A stretch of DNA of 64,000 bases from Chromobacterium amazonense. Lineage in GTDB: Bacteria > Pseudomonadota > Gammaproteobacteria > Burkholderiales > Chromobacteriaceae. The notes beneath the pieces are model-generated. The model was not told the DNA's origin. It searched no databases and worked only from the letters and a program-made list of their open reading frames with translations. The stretch lies in assembly GCF_001855565.1 (NCBI RefSeq), contig NZ_MKCR01000033.1, positions 186,001 to 250,000 on the forward strand, given 5' to 3'. The position numbers were made by a program, and so were the translations under genes. This document shows, one piece after another, positions 1 to 8,424 of this stretch; position 1 is the first letter of the stretch; the number at the start of each line of letters is the position of its first letter.

Positions 1-153
1 CGGCTCTTCCAGCTCGAACTCGTCCACCACGCCAATGCGCACCAGATCCGGCAGCTTCACTTCCACCGGCATGGTGCAGCAGGACGCCATGCAGTCGCCG
101 CACAGGCCGTTCTTGTACTTGATCCAGGTTTCCAGGCGGTTGATGTCGGCCAC
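1..153 (-). CDS. YkgJ-family cysteine-cluster protein (N-terminal part, cut by window edge)
   Basis: Only the first 51 codons are in the window. They hold a tight cysteine cluster (C18, C21, C25, C26 in NGLCGDCMASCC), the hallmark of the YkgJ zinc/iron-chelating family, whose biochemical role is not settled. The start is taken as GTG at 153 because AAGGA lies about 7 nt upstream; an ATG at 160 is in another frame. The rest of the gene lies outside the window, so length and C-terminal cysteines cannot be checked. The family call is from the cysteine pattern alone. Confidence 0.75.
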   Translation of the reverse strand, partial: MADINRLETWIKYKNGLCGDCMASCCTMPVEVKLPDLVRIGVVDEFELEEP

Positions 154-225
154 GGGGCATCCTTAACACATTGAATACGCGATACTTTCCCGTTGCGGGA
201 AAGCGCGCATTCTACGGACGCCGCG

Positions 226-762
226 TCAAACCGGCAAGCAGAAGGCGCGCAGCCAGCGCGTCGTCTCGTCCGGGCCGCGCAGCACATGCCACTGCGCCAG
301 CGGATGCGCGTCGCGCAGCGCGGCCAGTTCGGCGCGGCGCTTGTCGTGGCTGCGCCAGGCCCAGCGCAGCAGGGAATCCGGTCCCCACAGCGTACCGCGC
401 AAGGTTTCGCGGTTGCCATGCGCCAGCGTCTCGCCGCGCCATGCCCGCCAGAGGCTGCGGCGCACGATGCGCCAAGCCATCAAGCGGAGGGGATAGTCGA
501 GCCAGATCACCCAATCGGCGCGCGGCAGCAACTGGCGCAGCGCGGAGCCATAGCAGCCTTCGGCCAGCCAGCGCTCGCCCTGCGCCAACGCCGCCACTCT
601 GGCCTCGAACCCCTCCTGGCGAACCCACCCCGGCCCCCAGAACCATTCGTCCAGCTCCACCAGCGGCAAGGCCAGCGCGCGGCCGATAAGCTTCGCCAAG
701 GTGCTTTTGCCGGCGCCGCTGCCGCCGACGATTACGATGCGCTTGGGCAATGGCTCCATCAT
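226..762 (-). CDS. P-loop NTPase, adenylate-kinase/FlaR-like
   Basis: A 178-residue protein with a Walker A loop GGSGAGKST at residues 13-21 followed by the acidic-aromatic segment ELDEWFW. This layout is typical of small adenylate-kinase-fold proteins annotated as topology modulation (FlaR) or AAA family ATPases, which are thought to phosphorylate small molecules; the substrate is unknown. Two adjacent ATG codons (762 and 759) are possible starts. The ATG at 762 overlaps the TGA of the upstream NTF2-like gene, which suggests translational coupling and one transcript with it. Confidence 0.8.
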   Translation of the reverse strand: MMEPLPKRIVIVGGSGAGKSTLAKLIGRALALPLVELDEWFWGPGWVRQEGFEARVAALAQGERWLAEGCYGSALRQLLPRADWVIWLDYPLRLMAWRIVRRSLWRAWRGETLAHGNRETLRGTLWGPDSLLRWAWRSHDKRRAELAALRDAHPLAQWHVLRGPDETTRWLRAFCLPV

Positions 763-1112
763 TGGTAATGCGCTGCCGCCCGCCAGACCAGGCCGGACGC
801 GTCCAGCCACAAAACCTCGGCCGCCAGGCCACGCGCGCCGCGGTAGTGGATGATCACCGAATCCGCGCCTGTCAGCGTGGCCAGGTGCTCAAAACGCAAA
901 TCAGGCAGCCGCCGCAGCGCCTCGCTCCAATAAGCGGCAACCGCCGGCTTGCCGCACAGCCGCCCGGACGGCTCGCCGGCCATTTCGGCGATGTAGGGCG
1001 AGCTCATTTCAAAATCGTCACGGTAATGCGCCAGGATGGCGCTCAGGTCATGGCGGTTCCAGGCTGCTATCCAATCCAGCGCCAGCCGCTCGGCGAAAGT
1101 CTTGTCCAGCAT
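759..1112 (-). CDS. NTF2-like / SnoaL-type small protein
   Basis: A 117-residue protein with the features of the NTF2-like fold: an N-terminal helix with WIAAWNRHDLSAILAHY, then FEMSSPYI and a C-terminal strand pair. Proteins of this type are small cone-shaped barrels that bind hydrophobic ligands or act as isomerases or hydrolases; nothing here points to a substrate. The ATG at 1112 is preceded by a strong GGAGGAG site 8-9 nt away. Its stop overlaps the start of the downstream kinase-like gene, and it lies 29 bp below the ABM gene, so the three probably form one unit. Confidence 0.8.
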   Translation of the reverse strand: MLDKTFAERLALDWIAAWNRHDLSAILAHYRDDFEMSSPYIAEMAGEPSGRLCGKPAVAAYWSEALRRLPDLRFEHLATLTGADSVIIHYRGARGLAAEVLWLDASGLVWRAAAHYQ

Positions 1113-1141
1113 GAAAACGCTCTCCTCCAGGAATACCGGGT

Positions 1142-1432
1142 TCAGACGCCAAGCAGGATGGAAGGATGAACCACGCGCGTCACGCGCGGCAGCACGTCCG
1201 GCAGATAGATGGTCTGGATGGCTGCCAGTTGGCCATGCGCCTCCCAATGACCGCGGCTTTGCCAATGCTCCACCAGCACAAACTGGCTGGCGTCGGCCTG
1301 GGAATGGTAGGCCTCCCACAGCAGACAGCCCGGCTCGGCCAGACACAGCGGCCGCATCCGCGCCAGCGCGGCGGCCACCGCCGGTACCTCGGCCGGCTCC
1401 TTCACTTGCAGCGTCACAATCAATGGAAACAT
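1142..1432 (-). CDS. Antibiotic-biosynthesis-monooxygenase (ABM) domain protein
   Basis: A 96-residue single-domain protein of the dimeric ferredoxin-like ABM fold: an N-terminal strand (FPLIVTLQV), a central 'EPGCLLWEAYHSQADASQF' stretch and the typical EHWQSRGHWEAH segment before the C-terminal helix. Relatives include YgiN-type quinol monooxygenases and heme-degrading enzymes, but the heme-ligating residues cannot be assigned here, so a quinol monooxygenase-like role is inference. It is the first gene of a short minus-strand group with the NTF2-like and kinase-like genes. Confidence 0.8.
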   Translation of the reverse strand: MFPLIVTLQVKEPAEVPAVAAALARMRPLCLAEPGCLLWEAYHSQADASQFVLVEHWQSRGHWEAHGQLAAIQTIYLPDVLPRVTRVVHPSILLGV

Positions 1433-1466
1433 GGCTTAATTCCGTTTTTGGGGCGAGCCAGCCGGC

Positions 1467-1922
1467 TCAGTAGAATTCCATCTGGCGCAGGCCGACATAG
1501 CGCGGCGCAATAAAGCCATGCTCGCGGTCGCGCCAATAATCGTCCAGCAACATGGGAGGAAACACCGTCTTGTCGGCAAACTCGCCGCGCGCCAACCAGG
1601 CCGCCTCAACGATGTGCTCGCGCACCGCTTCCTCGGCGCTGCAATCGATGGCGCCGCCCAGCAGCTTGCCGGTGAACCAGAACTTGCACTCGCGGGTTTG
1701 CGGGCTGGCGAATTCCTCGATATAGGCCAGCGGCCCGATTTCCACCCGCAACCCGCACTCTTCCCACGCTTCGCGCCGCGCGGCGTCCGCCAGCGGCTCG
1801 TCATCGATGGCCCCGCCGCCCGGCGCCACCCAGAAGTCGTACACCCCCGGCTTGCAATGCCGCACCATCAGTACCCTGCCCTCATGCTCGACGATCACGC
1901 CGGCGCCTATGCGATGTTGCAT
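1467..1922 (-). CDS. Nudix hydrolase
   Basis: A 151-residue protein with a complete Nudix box (G-x5-E-x7-R-E-x2-E-E-x-G), visible as GGAIDDE...REAWEECG around residues 42-62. Such enzymes hydrolyse nucleoside diphosphates linked to other groups (house-cleaning of damaged dNTPs, NADH, ADP-sugars); the substrate is not predictable. The start at 1922 (MQHRIGAGV) is chosen over upstream codons because AGGGAGGA lies 6-7 nt before it. It stands alone in a minus-strand series, 34 bp above the ABM gene. Confidence 0.88.
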   Translation of the reverse strand: MQHRIGAGVIVEHEGRVLMVRHCKPGVYDFWVAPGGGAIDDEPLADAARREAWEECGLRVEIGPLAYIEEFASPQTRECKFWFTGKLLGGAIDCSAEEAVREHIVEAAWLARGEFADKTVFPPMLLDDYWRDREHGFIAPRYVGLRQMEFY

Positions 1923-2015
1923 GCCATTCCTCCCTGAAACCGGCCAGTATATCAAATCAATTATGTATTTGGCATTGCATGAAAGAAACAAGGCGCTTAG
2001 CAGAAAAATGCGCGT

Positions 2016-3197
2016 TCAGGGGCGGTAGACGATCAAGGGGATTTCCATCTCGTCCGGATGCACGCCGGCATGGGTGCCGGCCAATTGCAGTTTGCGCTCG
2101 CCTGGCAGCGTGTCGCGCAGGTTCCAGCCCGGCTTGGCGATCAGCGCCACGTCGCCGCAGCGATGAGCCAGATCGGGATGCGCCGGCCCCGGGCCGAACA
2201 CGCCGGCAGCCAGCAGTTCCGCGCTTGGCTCCACCCAGCAGGCGTGGCCCAGCCGCGCGCGCGCCAGCTCGATGAAACGCTCCATGCAGCCTGGCTTCAC
2301 ATGGCAGTAGCTCATGCGCGTCTCGCCGGACAGCGGGCGCGCCAACAAGCTGTACAGTTCCGGAATTTCGTCCACATCCAGCCATTGTTCGGCCGGCGCG
2401 GCGACAAAGCCATGGTCGGCAATCGCCACCACCGCCGCGTCGTTCTGCTTGGCCGCGTCCAGCAGGCGGCCGAAATCGCCGTCCAGCTCGGCCAGCAGCC
2501 TGGCGGCCGCCTCGTCGTCCGGGCCGATCTCATGCATCAGCGTGTCCATCTGCCGCAGATACAAATAATGGAAAGCCGGCACCGGCGAATACAGCCGCGC
2601 CGTGAGCTGGACGAAGGCATCCTCGGAGTCGCGGTAAGGCAAGCGCATGCTGCTGCCGGCATGGTGGCGGCTGCAGGGAGAGTGGCAGATGTCTTCCGGC
2701 AGCATCAGGAAAGCCGGGCGGGAAAAATGCTCGAACAGCGGCGGCGCGCTGAACAGGGTATCGGCCAGCTGCTGCGGCGCGCTGGCGCTGCCAGCAGAAT
2801 GGCGCACATATAGCGGCAAGGGCGCGATGATTTCCTCGCCATGCAGTTGATGCCAGCCGATCAGGCCGTGGCGAGCCGGCGGCTGGCCGGTCAACACCGT
2901 GGTCACCGCCGCCGTCGTGGTGGGCGGAAACACGCTGCTCAAGGTGGCCCGCCGCCGCAGACTCAAGCGGGTTTCCGGCCCCAGCCGCCGCAGCTGCGCC
3001 GCTCCCAGCCCGTCTATCAGCAACAGGCAGACATGGCGGTGATGGCCGATGCCGGCAAGCACATCCGTGGCCAGCGGCGGATAACCCAGATCCGGACCGC
3101 CCAGCTCCCAACTCAGCGTCTGCATCAGGTTGAGCAGGCCGCCGCCTTGATAATCCGGCCAGGCGGCCCCGGAGCAACGGGATTTCAGATTGGACAT
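2016..3197 (-). CDS. Alkaline phosphatase superfamily protein (type I phosphodiesterase / nucleotide pyrophosphatase-like)
   Basis: About 393 residues. The metal-binding and nucleophile positions of the superfamily are visible: LLIDGLG (first Asp), then VFPPTTTAAVTTVLTG with the nucleophilic Thr, VAIADHGF (Asp-His pair) and a C-terminal THAGVHPDEMEIP with the last His. The family cleaves phosphodiesters or phosphomonoesters, often with zinc. No signal peptide is evident, so it is probably cytoplasmic. The start is uncertain: ATG 3197 (MSNLKSRC) lacks a good ribosome-binding site, and an in-frame ATG at 3269 would abut the upstream thioesterase gene. Confidence 0.82.
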   Translation of the reverse strand: MSNLKSRCSGAAWPDYQGGGLLNLMQTLSWELGGPDLGYPPLATDVLAGIGHHRHVCLLLIDGLGAAQLRRLGPETRLSLRRRATLSSVFPPTTTAAVTTVLTGQPPARHGLIGWHQLHGEEIIAPLPLYVRHSAGSASAPQQLADTLFSAPPLFEHFSRPAFLMLPEDICHSPCSRHHAGSSMRLPYRDSEDAFVQLTARLYSPVPAFHYLYLRQMDTLMHEIGPDDEAAARLLAELDGDFGRLLDAAKQNDAAVVAIADHGFVAAPAEQWLDVDEIPELYSLLARPLSGETRMSYCHVKPGCMERFIELARARLGHACWVEPSAELLAAGVFGPGPAHPDLAHRCGDVALIAKPGWNLRDTLPGERKLQLAGTHAGVHPDEMEIPLIVYRP

Positions 3198-3270
3198 GGC
3201 GGCTATGCCGATTGGGAAAACCGCATTGTTGTCCTCGCCTCCCGGCGCGTCAACGACTGACCGCGCCATG

Positions 3271-3714
3271 CTAGCTCGACAAGGCCACAAACTCGCCGCA
3301 CAGCCGGCCCGCCTGCGCGCCCTCATGTTCCAACACCGACGTCACCGCAATGCGGGCCTTGCCGCGACGCGACAAGGTTTTGATGAAACGCGGCCAGCTA
3401 TCCGCGTCCGTCAGGAAGGCGCGCGCGGAAAACTCGCCGGCGATGGTTTGCTCATACTCCATGCTGTTGCGCTGGATAAGCAATGTAGCGTTCCGGCCCT
3501 CGGCCCTCAGCCGGATATGCAGCAAGGACCAAGCCGCCAGGATGGCCAGCGCCGACGCGCTGCCGCCAAACACCGTCGCGCAGTGGTTGATATTGGGCGC
3601 CAGCGGCGCGGTCAGCCTCACCTGGTCCGGATCGATGGCGGCCACCGATGCCTCCATCGCGCGGGACAGCGGGATGTTCTGGTGCAGATAGGCTTGCAGT
3701 TGCTCAGCGTGCAT
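3271..3714 (-). CDS. YiiD C-terminal-type thioesterase (hotdog fold)
   Basis: A 147-residue protein matching the putative thioesterase domain found at the C-terminus of YiiD: the NINHCATVFGGSASALAILAAW stretch (shown here in part: NHCATVFGGS) is the family's conserved helix entrance, followed by a basic strand. Members are thought to hydrolyse acyl-CoA or acyl-ACP thioesters. Here the domain stands alone, without the GNAT half of YiiD. It probably shares a transcript with the downstream phosphodiesterase gene, which starts within about 75 bp. Confidence 0.8.
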   Translation of the reverse strand: MHAEQLQAYLHQNIPLSRAMEASVAAIDPDQVRLTAPLAPNINHCATVFGGSASALAILAAWSLLHIRLRAEGRNATLLIQRNSMEYEQTIAGEFSARAFLTDADSWPRFIKTLSRRGKARIAVTSVLEHEGAQAGRLCGEFVALSS

Positions 3715-3771
3715 GGCATCTCCTGGAACCGGGCCGACTCATGATAAAGCCATTCTCAGCGACGATCATGC

Positions 3772-4827
3772 TCAGAACGGCGCCTTGGCCAGCGGCTGGA
3801 ATTGCTGATTGACGCTGCCGGACAACTCTACATTGTCCGGATTCAGCATCCGCGCCGGCGCGCCGGCGGAAAAATCTATCTGGTCCAGGTCCACCCGGAT
3901 CACATTGGGGCTGCTGGCCAGCTCGAAGAAATACTGCCGGTTGCTCAGGTCCGCCACGGTACGGTATTCGGTGTCATAGGTCGACCCAGGCGTCTTGTAC
4001 GGCGCGTTGAACGGCACTGAGGCATTGCGCGCGACGGACAGGATGGACGCCACCGCCTGGCGCTGGCTCTGCGGCTCGCGCAGCGTGCTCAGGAAGTAGT
4101 TGGCGCGGATGAAGCGGTCTACCGGATTGACATTGCCCGGCAGCGGCGTCTCGCGCGTGGCCTGGGAGAAATCCCACTTCTTCAGTTCCGCCAGCTGCTG
4201 CTCATACGGCGGATCGTTGGTCAGCACGCGGAATTCCCGGCCGTGATAGATCTTGGGCTTGCCGTCAACGTACTGGATCAACGCCGAATCGCCGCTGGCA
4301 TCCTCAATCGCCAGATGCAGCGAGGACTTGAAGCCGGCGTATTCCACCATCACCGGCTGAATCCGCTGCATCGCCTCCAGCGCCTCTGCCACCGTCGCCG
4401 CGTTGTCCAGCAGATACTGGCCCCACAGCCCGGCCTGCACGCCCTGCTTGCCCGGTTCGCGCGCGCCGTAGTCGGTGGCAGTCAGGAACAACAGGTGCAT
4501 GGCCAGCCCCTTCTCGTTCATGCCATCCACCGCGCCGACGCCATAGGCCGATGTCACCACGCTGCCGTATTTGGCAGTCCAGCGCGCCGCATTGTCCTTG
4601 ATCACGGTGGCCGGCCCCAGCTTGCCGCCATCGCGCGCCATGCCGCGCGGCAGGATCATCAGCCGGGGTTGGGTGGATTCGGCCCAGTCCATGGACCGCC
4701 CTGCCAGCACGGCGAGATGGTTGGTGTTCCACAGCGTGCGGGTGCAGGCATCCGCCGCCGGGGACCACAGCGCGAACGATGTCGTCGACGCGATCAGCAG
4801 GCTATGCAAGGCAGTCTTCATATCCAT
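3772..4827 (-). CDS. Exported linear amide C-N hydrolase (choloylglycine hydrolase family, Ntn fold)
   Basis: A 351-residue secreted Ntn-hydrolase. A signal peptide (residues about 1-27, MDMKTALHSLLIAST...AADA) is followed directly by Cys28 in ADA-CTRTLWN; after cleavage this Cys becomes the N-terminal nucleophile, as in bile-salt hydrolases and penicillin V acylases. The 'CTR' start, SMDW (residues about 44-47) and an NDPPY segment fit the family. Substrates in the family include conjugated bile acids, penicillin V and N-acyl-homoserine lactones; which applies cannot be read here. ATG 4827 is chosen because AAAGGG sits 6 nt upstream. Confidence 0.88.
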   Translation of the reverse strand: MDMKTALHSLLIASTTSFALWSPAADACTRTLWNTNHLAVLAGRSMDWAESTQPRLMILPRGMARDGGKLGPATVIKDNAARWTAKYGSVVTSAYGVGAVDGMNEKGLAMHLLFLTATDYGAREPGKQGVQAGLWGQYLLDNAATVAEALEAMQRIQPVMVEYAGFKSSLHLAIEDASGDSALIQYVDGKPKIYHGREFRVLTNDPPYEQQLAELKKWDFSQATRETPLPGNVNPVDRFIRANYFLSTLREPQSQRQAVASILSVARNASVPFNAPYKTPGSTYDTEYRTVADLSNRQYFFELASSPNVIRVDLDQIDFSAGAPARMLNPDNVELSGSVNQQFQPLAKAPF

Positions 4828-4998
4828 CCGGGACCCTTTATCGAAAATTATCAAAAACTTATAGACAGAGCGTAAGACAAGCGGTTCCATGCCGCGCAGA
4901 CGGAAACCGCCCGGCACAGCCCGAACAAGCCGGAAAATCAGGACGCCACAGGCGGTTCCCTGCGGATATCGGGGAAGTAACACCGCACGACGCGGCGC

Positions 4999-5397
4999 TT
5001 ACAAAACGTACGCCAGCCAGCACCACAGCGCCAGCAACAGCGCGTTGGAAGCCAGGAAGGCCAGGAAACGGTGGATCGGGTGATTGTAGCCAAGGTGGAT
5101 GACGGTATGGACCAGACGCAGCGCGACATAGCCCCAGGCCAGCGCCAATACGGCCGGCGTGGCCAGATTTTTGGCGATGACGATGGCGCCGGCCACGTAG
5201 AACAGCACCGGCGCTTCGAACAGATTGGAGAAATTGCGCGCCAGCTTCACCTCGCTGTCAGGCGGCACATCGCCCTGCATCAGCCGGTAATAACTGCCCT
5301 TCACCCGCCCGGAACGGGCATTGGCAAAACGGGCGCTTCCCAGGCGGATGCCCACAAAGAAAGTCAGCAATACCAGCGCGAACATCGGGTAGATCAT
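4999..5397 (-). CDS. MAPEG-family membrane protein
   Basis: A 132-residue integral membrane protein with about four hydrophobic helices and the MAPEG signature around RNFSNLFEAPVLFYVAG, followed by RLVHTVIHLGYNHPIHRF. MAPEG proteins include microsomal glutathione transferases and related bacterial proteins of unknown substrate. Of several clustered ATG codons, 5397 is preferred because AAGGG lies 6 nt before it. It stands as a single minus-strand gene, with no partner suggesting a pathway. Confidence 0.88.
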   Translation of the reverse strand: MIYPMFALVLLTFFVGIRLGSARFANARSGRVKGSYYRLMQGDVPPDSEVKLARNFSNLFEAPVLFYVAGAIVIAKNLATPAVLALAWGYVALRLVHTVIHLGYNHPIHRFLAFLASNALLLALWCWLAYVL

Positions 5398-5550
5398 CAT
5401 CGTCCCTTTCATAGAACCGCAATCGCTTCCCATCTCGTCTTGCAATGCCAACCATGTTGGCCTCCGGCCATCCCGTGGCCTCGCTCAGCGCAAAGTATTG
5501 AATTTATCGCGTTGCCGATTGAGGCGAATGCTACGCCAAGCAAAAATAGT

Positions 5551-6030
5551 CTAAGCTACGACGCCTTTCCGGTAGGAAACCAGATGCATTCCCGGCAACA
5601 CGGGTCTGGCTGCGCCGAAACGGACAAAACCCAGTTTCTCGTACAAATGGCAATTGCCCGCTTCTTCGAGAATGGTGTCCAAGCACCAACCATGGCGGGG
5701 TTGATATAGCTGTTCGACCCATCGTATCGCTTGCTGGGCCAGGCCCTGATTCTGGAAAGCAGGAAGAATGAAAACGGGGCTGATCCGACATTGTTCGCCT
5801 CGACTCAGAACCACCACGCGGATCGCGCCAACCAAGTCATCGCCGCGCTGGATCAGGTAAAAATCGGCATCCGGCTGATCTAATTTCTTCACCAGCCTGT
5901 CCAAAGGCTCGGCCGCCGGGCTGAAAGCATGGTCCTGATATTTGCGCAGCAGGGGCATGAACGCCTCCACCTGCATCCGGTGGAGCGCCTCGGCATCGTC
6001 CAGTCTCGCCTTTATCAAACGGATTTCCAT
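5551..6030 (-). CDS. GNAT-family N-acetyltransferase
   Basis: A 159-residue GNAT protein. The acetyl-CoA-binding motif A is visible as RISPVFILPAFQNQGLAQQAI (written in part: PAFQNQGLAQQAI), and the C-terminal strand pair appears as NCHLYEKLGFVRFG. The acceptor molecule is unknown. An ATG at 6030 (MEIRLIKAR) is the most likely start; a longer form from 6063 is possible and no strong ribosome-binding site decides. The upstream region to 6150 is AT-rich and probably carries its promoter. Confidence 0.85.
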   Translation of the reverse strand: MEIRLIKARLDDAEALHRMQVEAFMPLLRKYQDHAFSPAAEPLDRLVKKLDQPDADFYLIQRGDDLVGAIRVVVLSRGEQCRISPVFILPAFQNQGLAQQAIRWVEQLYQPRHGWCLDTILEEAGNCHLYEKLGFVRFGAARPVLPGMHLVSYRKGVVA

Positions 6031-6149
6031 GCGATCGCAAACTTTCGACACGTTAACCAGCACACAAAATAAGATTTAAATGCCATTTAATTTGATCGAA
6101 ACGCGCACACAATAGCAAGAGAATTAACAGCTCAATGCTCTGTACAATC

Positions 6150-6178
6150 AAAAAGGGCAAGCCAATAAGGCTTGCCCT
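6150..6178 (-). terminator. Rho-independent terminator of rlhA
   Basis: A perfect 10-bp stem (6154-6163 with 6169-6178, loop AATAA) is followed on the minus strand by a run of five T. It lies 64 bp below the rlhA stop codon. Confidence 0.9.
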
Positions 6179-6241
6179 GTGTTCAACCACGATAATGTAT
6201 TGATGCGGCTTCCTCTTGTAGTAGGATGCCGCGTCAGCCTT

Positions 6242-8218
6242 TCACTGCGGCCGCTGCTTGAAGAAAGTGATAGGCGCGCTGGCCGGGATTTCGTTCGGCG
6301 GCGGCGTCTTCAAAATGTGCTTCTTCATCTTGCCCATCACGTGCATCTCGCAGGGACGGCATTCAAACTTCAGGGTGTAGGTCTCGTCGCCGGATTTCAG
6401 GATCATCGGATCGGCGCGCACCTGGCCCATCACGCCCTTGACGCCCTTGGCCTGCTTCGGGCACAGATTGTAGGAGAAGCGCAGGCAGTGCTTGGTGATC
6501 ATCAGCGACACCTCGCCCTCTTCCTGGTGCGCCTCGTAAGCCGGCGCTATCACTTCCACGCCGTGCCGCTTGTAGAAGTCCCAGGCCAGCGCGTTGTAGA
6601 CGTTGGCCAGATAGCTCAGCTCCTTCTGCGGAAAGACCGCCGGCGGCTCCACCGCCGCCTTGCGTTCGGGACGCGCCCAGGCGGCCAGGCGGGCGGCTTC
6701 CAGCTTTTCCACCGCCTCGCGGCGCAGGCCATTGATGACGGATGCCGGCACAAACCACGACTGGGAAAGATTCAGCGCCACATCGTGCGCCTGGAACAAG
6801 GTGTTGCCGAGCTTGGCGACGGCGTCGCGCAAGCTTTGCTCGGCGCGGGCGGCATCCTTGGCCGGCTCCAGCGCCAAATCCACAGCGGCGCTGGCGCTGC
6901 AGCCGTCGGCGTCGGTATAAGTCAGCGCGAGGCCTGTGGCGGTTTCCGACAGCGTGGCCCACACGCCGATGCGGCGCTCGGCCGATTTTTTCAGCAGCGC
7001 CAGTTCCCAGGCGTGGTCGCGGTTGCGGCAAATATCGGCGCCGGGCTTCAGGCCGGAGAGCACGGCCGGATCGTTAGGCTCGCAGCGCCAGACCAGCAGG
7101 CCGCCCTCGGCCTTCCCGACTTGCTTGACGGTGTTGAGCTGCATGCCCACCACCTCGCGCTTTTTCATGAAGTTGATGCCGTCGCCGTTGGACATCTGCT
7201 CTGTGGTGGCGATTTCCAGCCAGCTATCGCCGACCTTGTGCACGGTGCCGAGGCCGACGCCGACGAACTTGGGCGAATCAAAGGCGCCGATGTCCTGCTT
7301 GCGGCCGGTGGCGAAGTAATCCGTCGCCCCGCGGTGGAAAGTCTTGTCCGGATTCGGCGTGAAGAAGATTTCGCTCGTGCCGCTGGCGGCCGGCGCCAGT
7401 TCCGGGCGACGCTCGAAGATTTCGTCCAACAGCAGGCGGTAATGGGCGGTGATGTTCTTGACGTAGGACACGTCTTTATAGCGGCCTTCGATCTTCAGCG
7501 AACGCACGCCGGCGTCCAGCAACGCTTCCAGGTTGGCGCTCTGGTTGTTGTCCTTCATGGAAAGCAAATGCTTGTCGAAGGCCACCACGCCGCCTTTTTC
7601 GTCGGTCAGCGTGTACGGCAGTCTACAGGCCTGCGAGCAGTCGCCGCGGTTGGCGCTGCGGCCGGTGTCGGCATGGCTGATGTAGCACTGGCCGGAGAAG
7701 GCCACGCACAGCGCGCCGTGGATGAAGTATTCGATGGTGGCGGAACCGGCCACGCGGTCAGCGATGTTCTTGATCTGCGGAATGGTCAGCTCGCGCGCCA
7801 GCACGATCTGGCTGAAACCGGCGTCGGACAAAAAGCGCGCCTTGTCGGCGTCGCGGATGTCGCACTGGGTGGACGCGTGCAGCTGTATCGGCGGCAAGTC
7901 CATCTGCAGAATGCCCATATCCTGCACGATCAGCGCGTCCACGCCGGCATCGTACAGCTGCCAGATCAGCTGGCGCGCGGCGTCCAGCTCGGCGTCGTGC
8001 AGGATGGTGTTCAGCGTGGCGAAAATGCGCGCGTGGTAGCGGTGGGCGAAATCGCACAAGCCCGCGATGTCCTGCACGCTATTGCAGGCATTGTGGCGCG
8101 CGCCGAACGACGGCCCGCCGATATACACCGCGTCCGCGCCATGCAGGATGGCTTCGCGGCCGATTTCGGCGGTTTTGGCGGGGGACAGCAGTTCGACTTG
8201 GTGCGGCAACAGGCTCAT
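6242..8218 (-). CDS. rlhA: 23S rRNA C2501 5-hydroxylation protein RlhA (peptidase U32 family)
   Basis: A 658-residue U32-family protein, close in length to E. coli RlhA/YdcP (about 650) and far longer than YegQ/TrhP (about 450). The N-terminus ELLSPAKTAEIGREAILHG and YIGGPSFGARHN, and the cysteine-rich centre HGALCVAFSGQC...ANRGDCSQACRLPY (four conserved Cys that probably hold an iron-sulfur cluster), match RlhA well. A second cysteine set lies near the C-terminus (NLCPKQ, FECRPCEMH). RlhA makes 5-hydroxycytidine at position 2501 of 23S rRNA using prephenate-dependent chemistry in E. coli. It is transcribed alone and ends at a clear terminator. Confidence 0.92.
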   Translation of the reverse strand: MSLLPHQVELLSPAKTAEIGREAILHGADAVYIGGPSFGARHNACNSVQDIAGLCDFAHRYHARIFATLNTILHDAELDAARQLIWQLYDAGVDALIVQDMGILQMDLPPIQLHASTQCDIRDADKARFLSDAGFSQIVLARELTIPQIKNIADRVAGSATIEYFIHGALCVAFSGQCYISHADTGRSANRGDCSQACRLPYTLTDEKGGVVAFDKHLLSMKDNNQSANLEALLDAGVRSLKIEGRYKDVSYVKNITAHYRLLLDEIFERRPELAPAASGTSEIFFTPNPDKTFHRGATDYFATGRKQDIGAFDSPKFVGVGLGTVHKVGDSWLEIATTEQMSNGDGINFMKKREVVGMQLNTVKQVGKAEGGLLVWRCEPNDPAVLSGLKPGADICRNRDHAWELALLKKSAERRIGVWATLSETATGLALTYTDADGCSASAAVDLALEPAKDAARAEQSLRDAVAKLGNTLFQAHDVALNLSQSWFVPASVINGLRREAVEKLEAARLAAWARPERKAAVEPPAVFPQKELSYLANVYNALAWDFYKRHGVEVIAPAYEAHQEEGEVSLMITKHCLRFSYNLCPKQAKGVKGVMGQVRADPMILKSGDETYTLKFECRPCEMHVMGKMKKHILKTPPPNEIPASAPITFFKQRPQ

Positions 8219-8424
8219 GGCGATTCCGGGGATGCTATTAAGGTTATTCGGCTGAACGGGCGGGCCGGAAGTATAACGGAATCAGCAGCTTATAGATAGG
8301 CTGGTGGATTTCATAGTGCGGTTAAGTGCAACTACCTAGGATTTTTTATACGGATTGATTACCGGCATGACGGCTGCTACCCAAAGAATATTGGAGGCGT
8401 GCCCTCCTATCCAGTGAGTCCGTC

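Noticed and set aside
6179-8299. A 706-codon open frame on the plus strand
   Set aside because: It is the antisense of rlhA; high-GC third-position bias opens the opposite frame. It has no recognisable domain.
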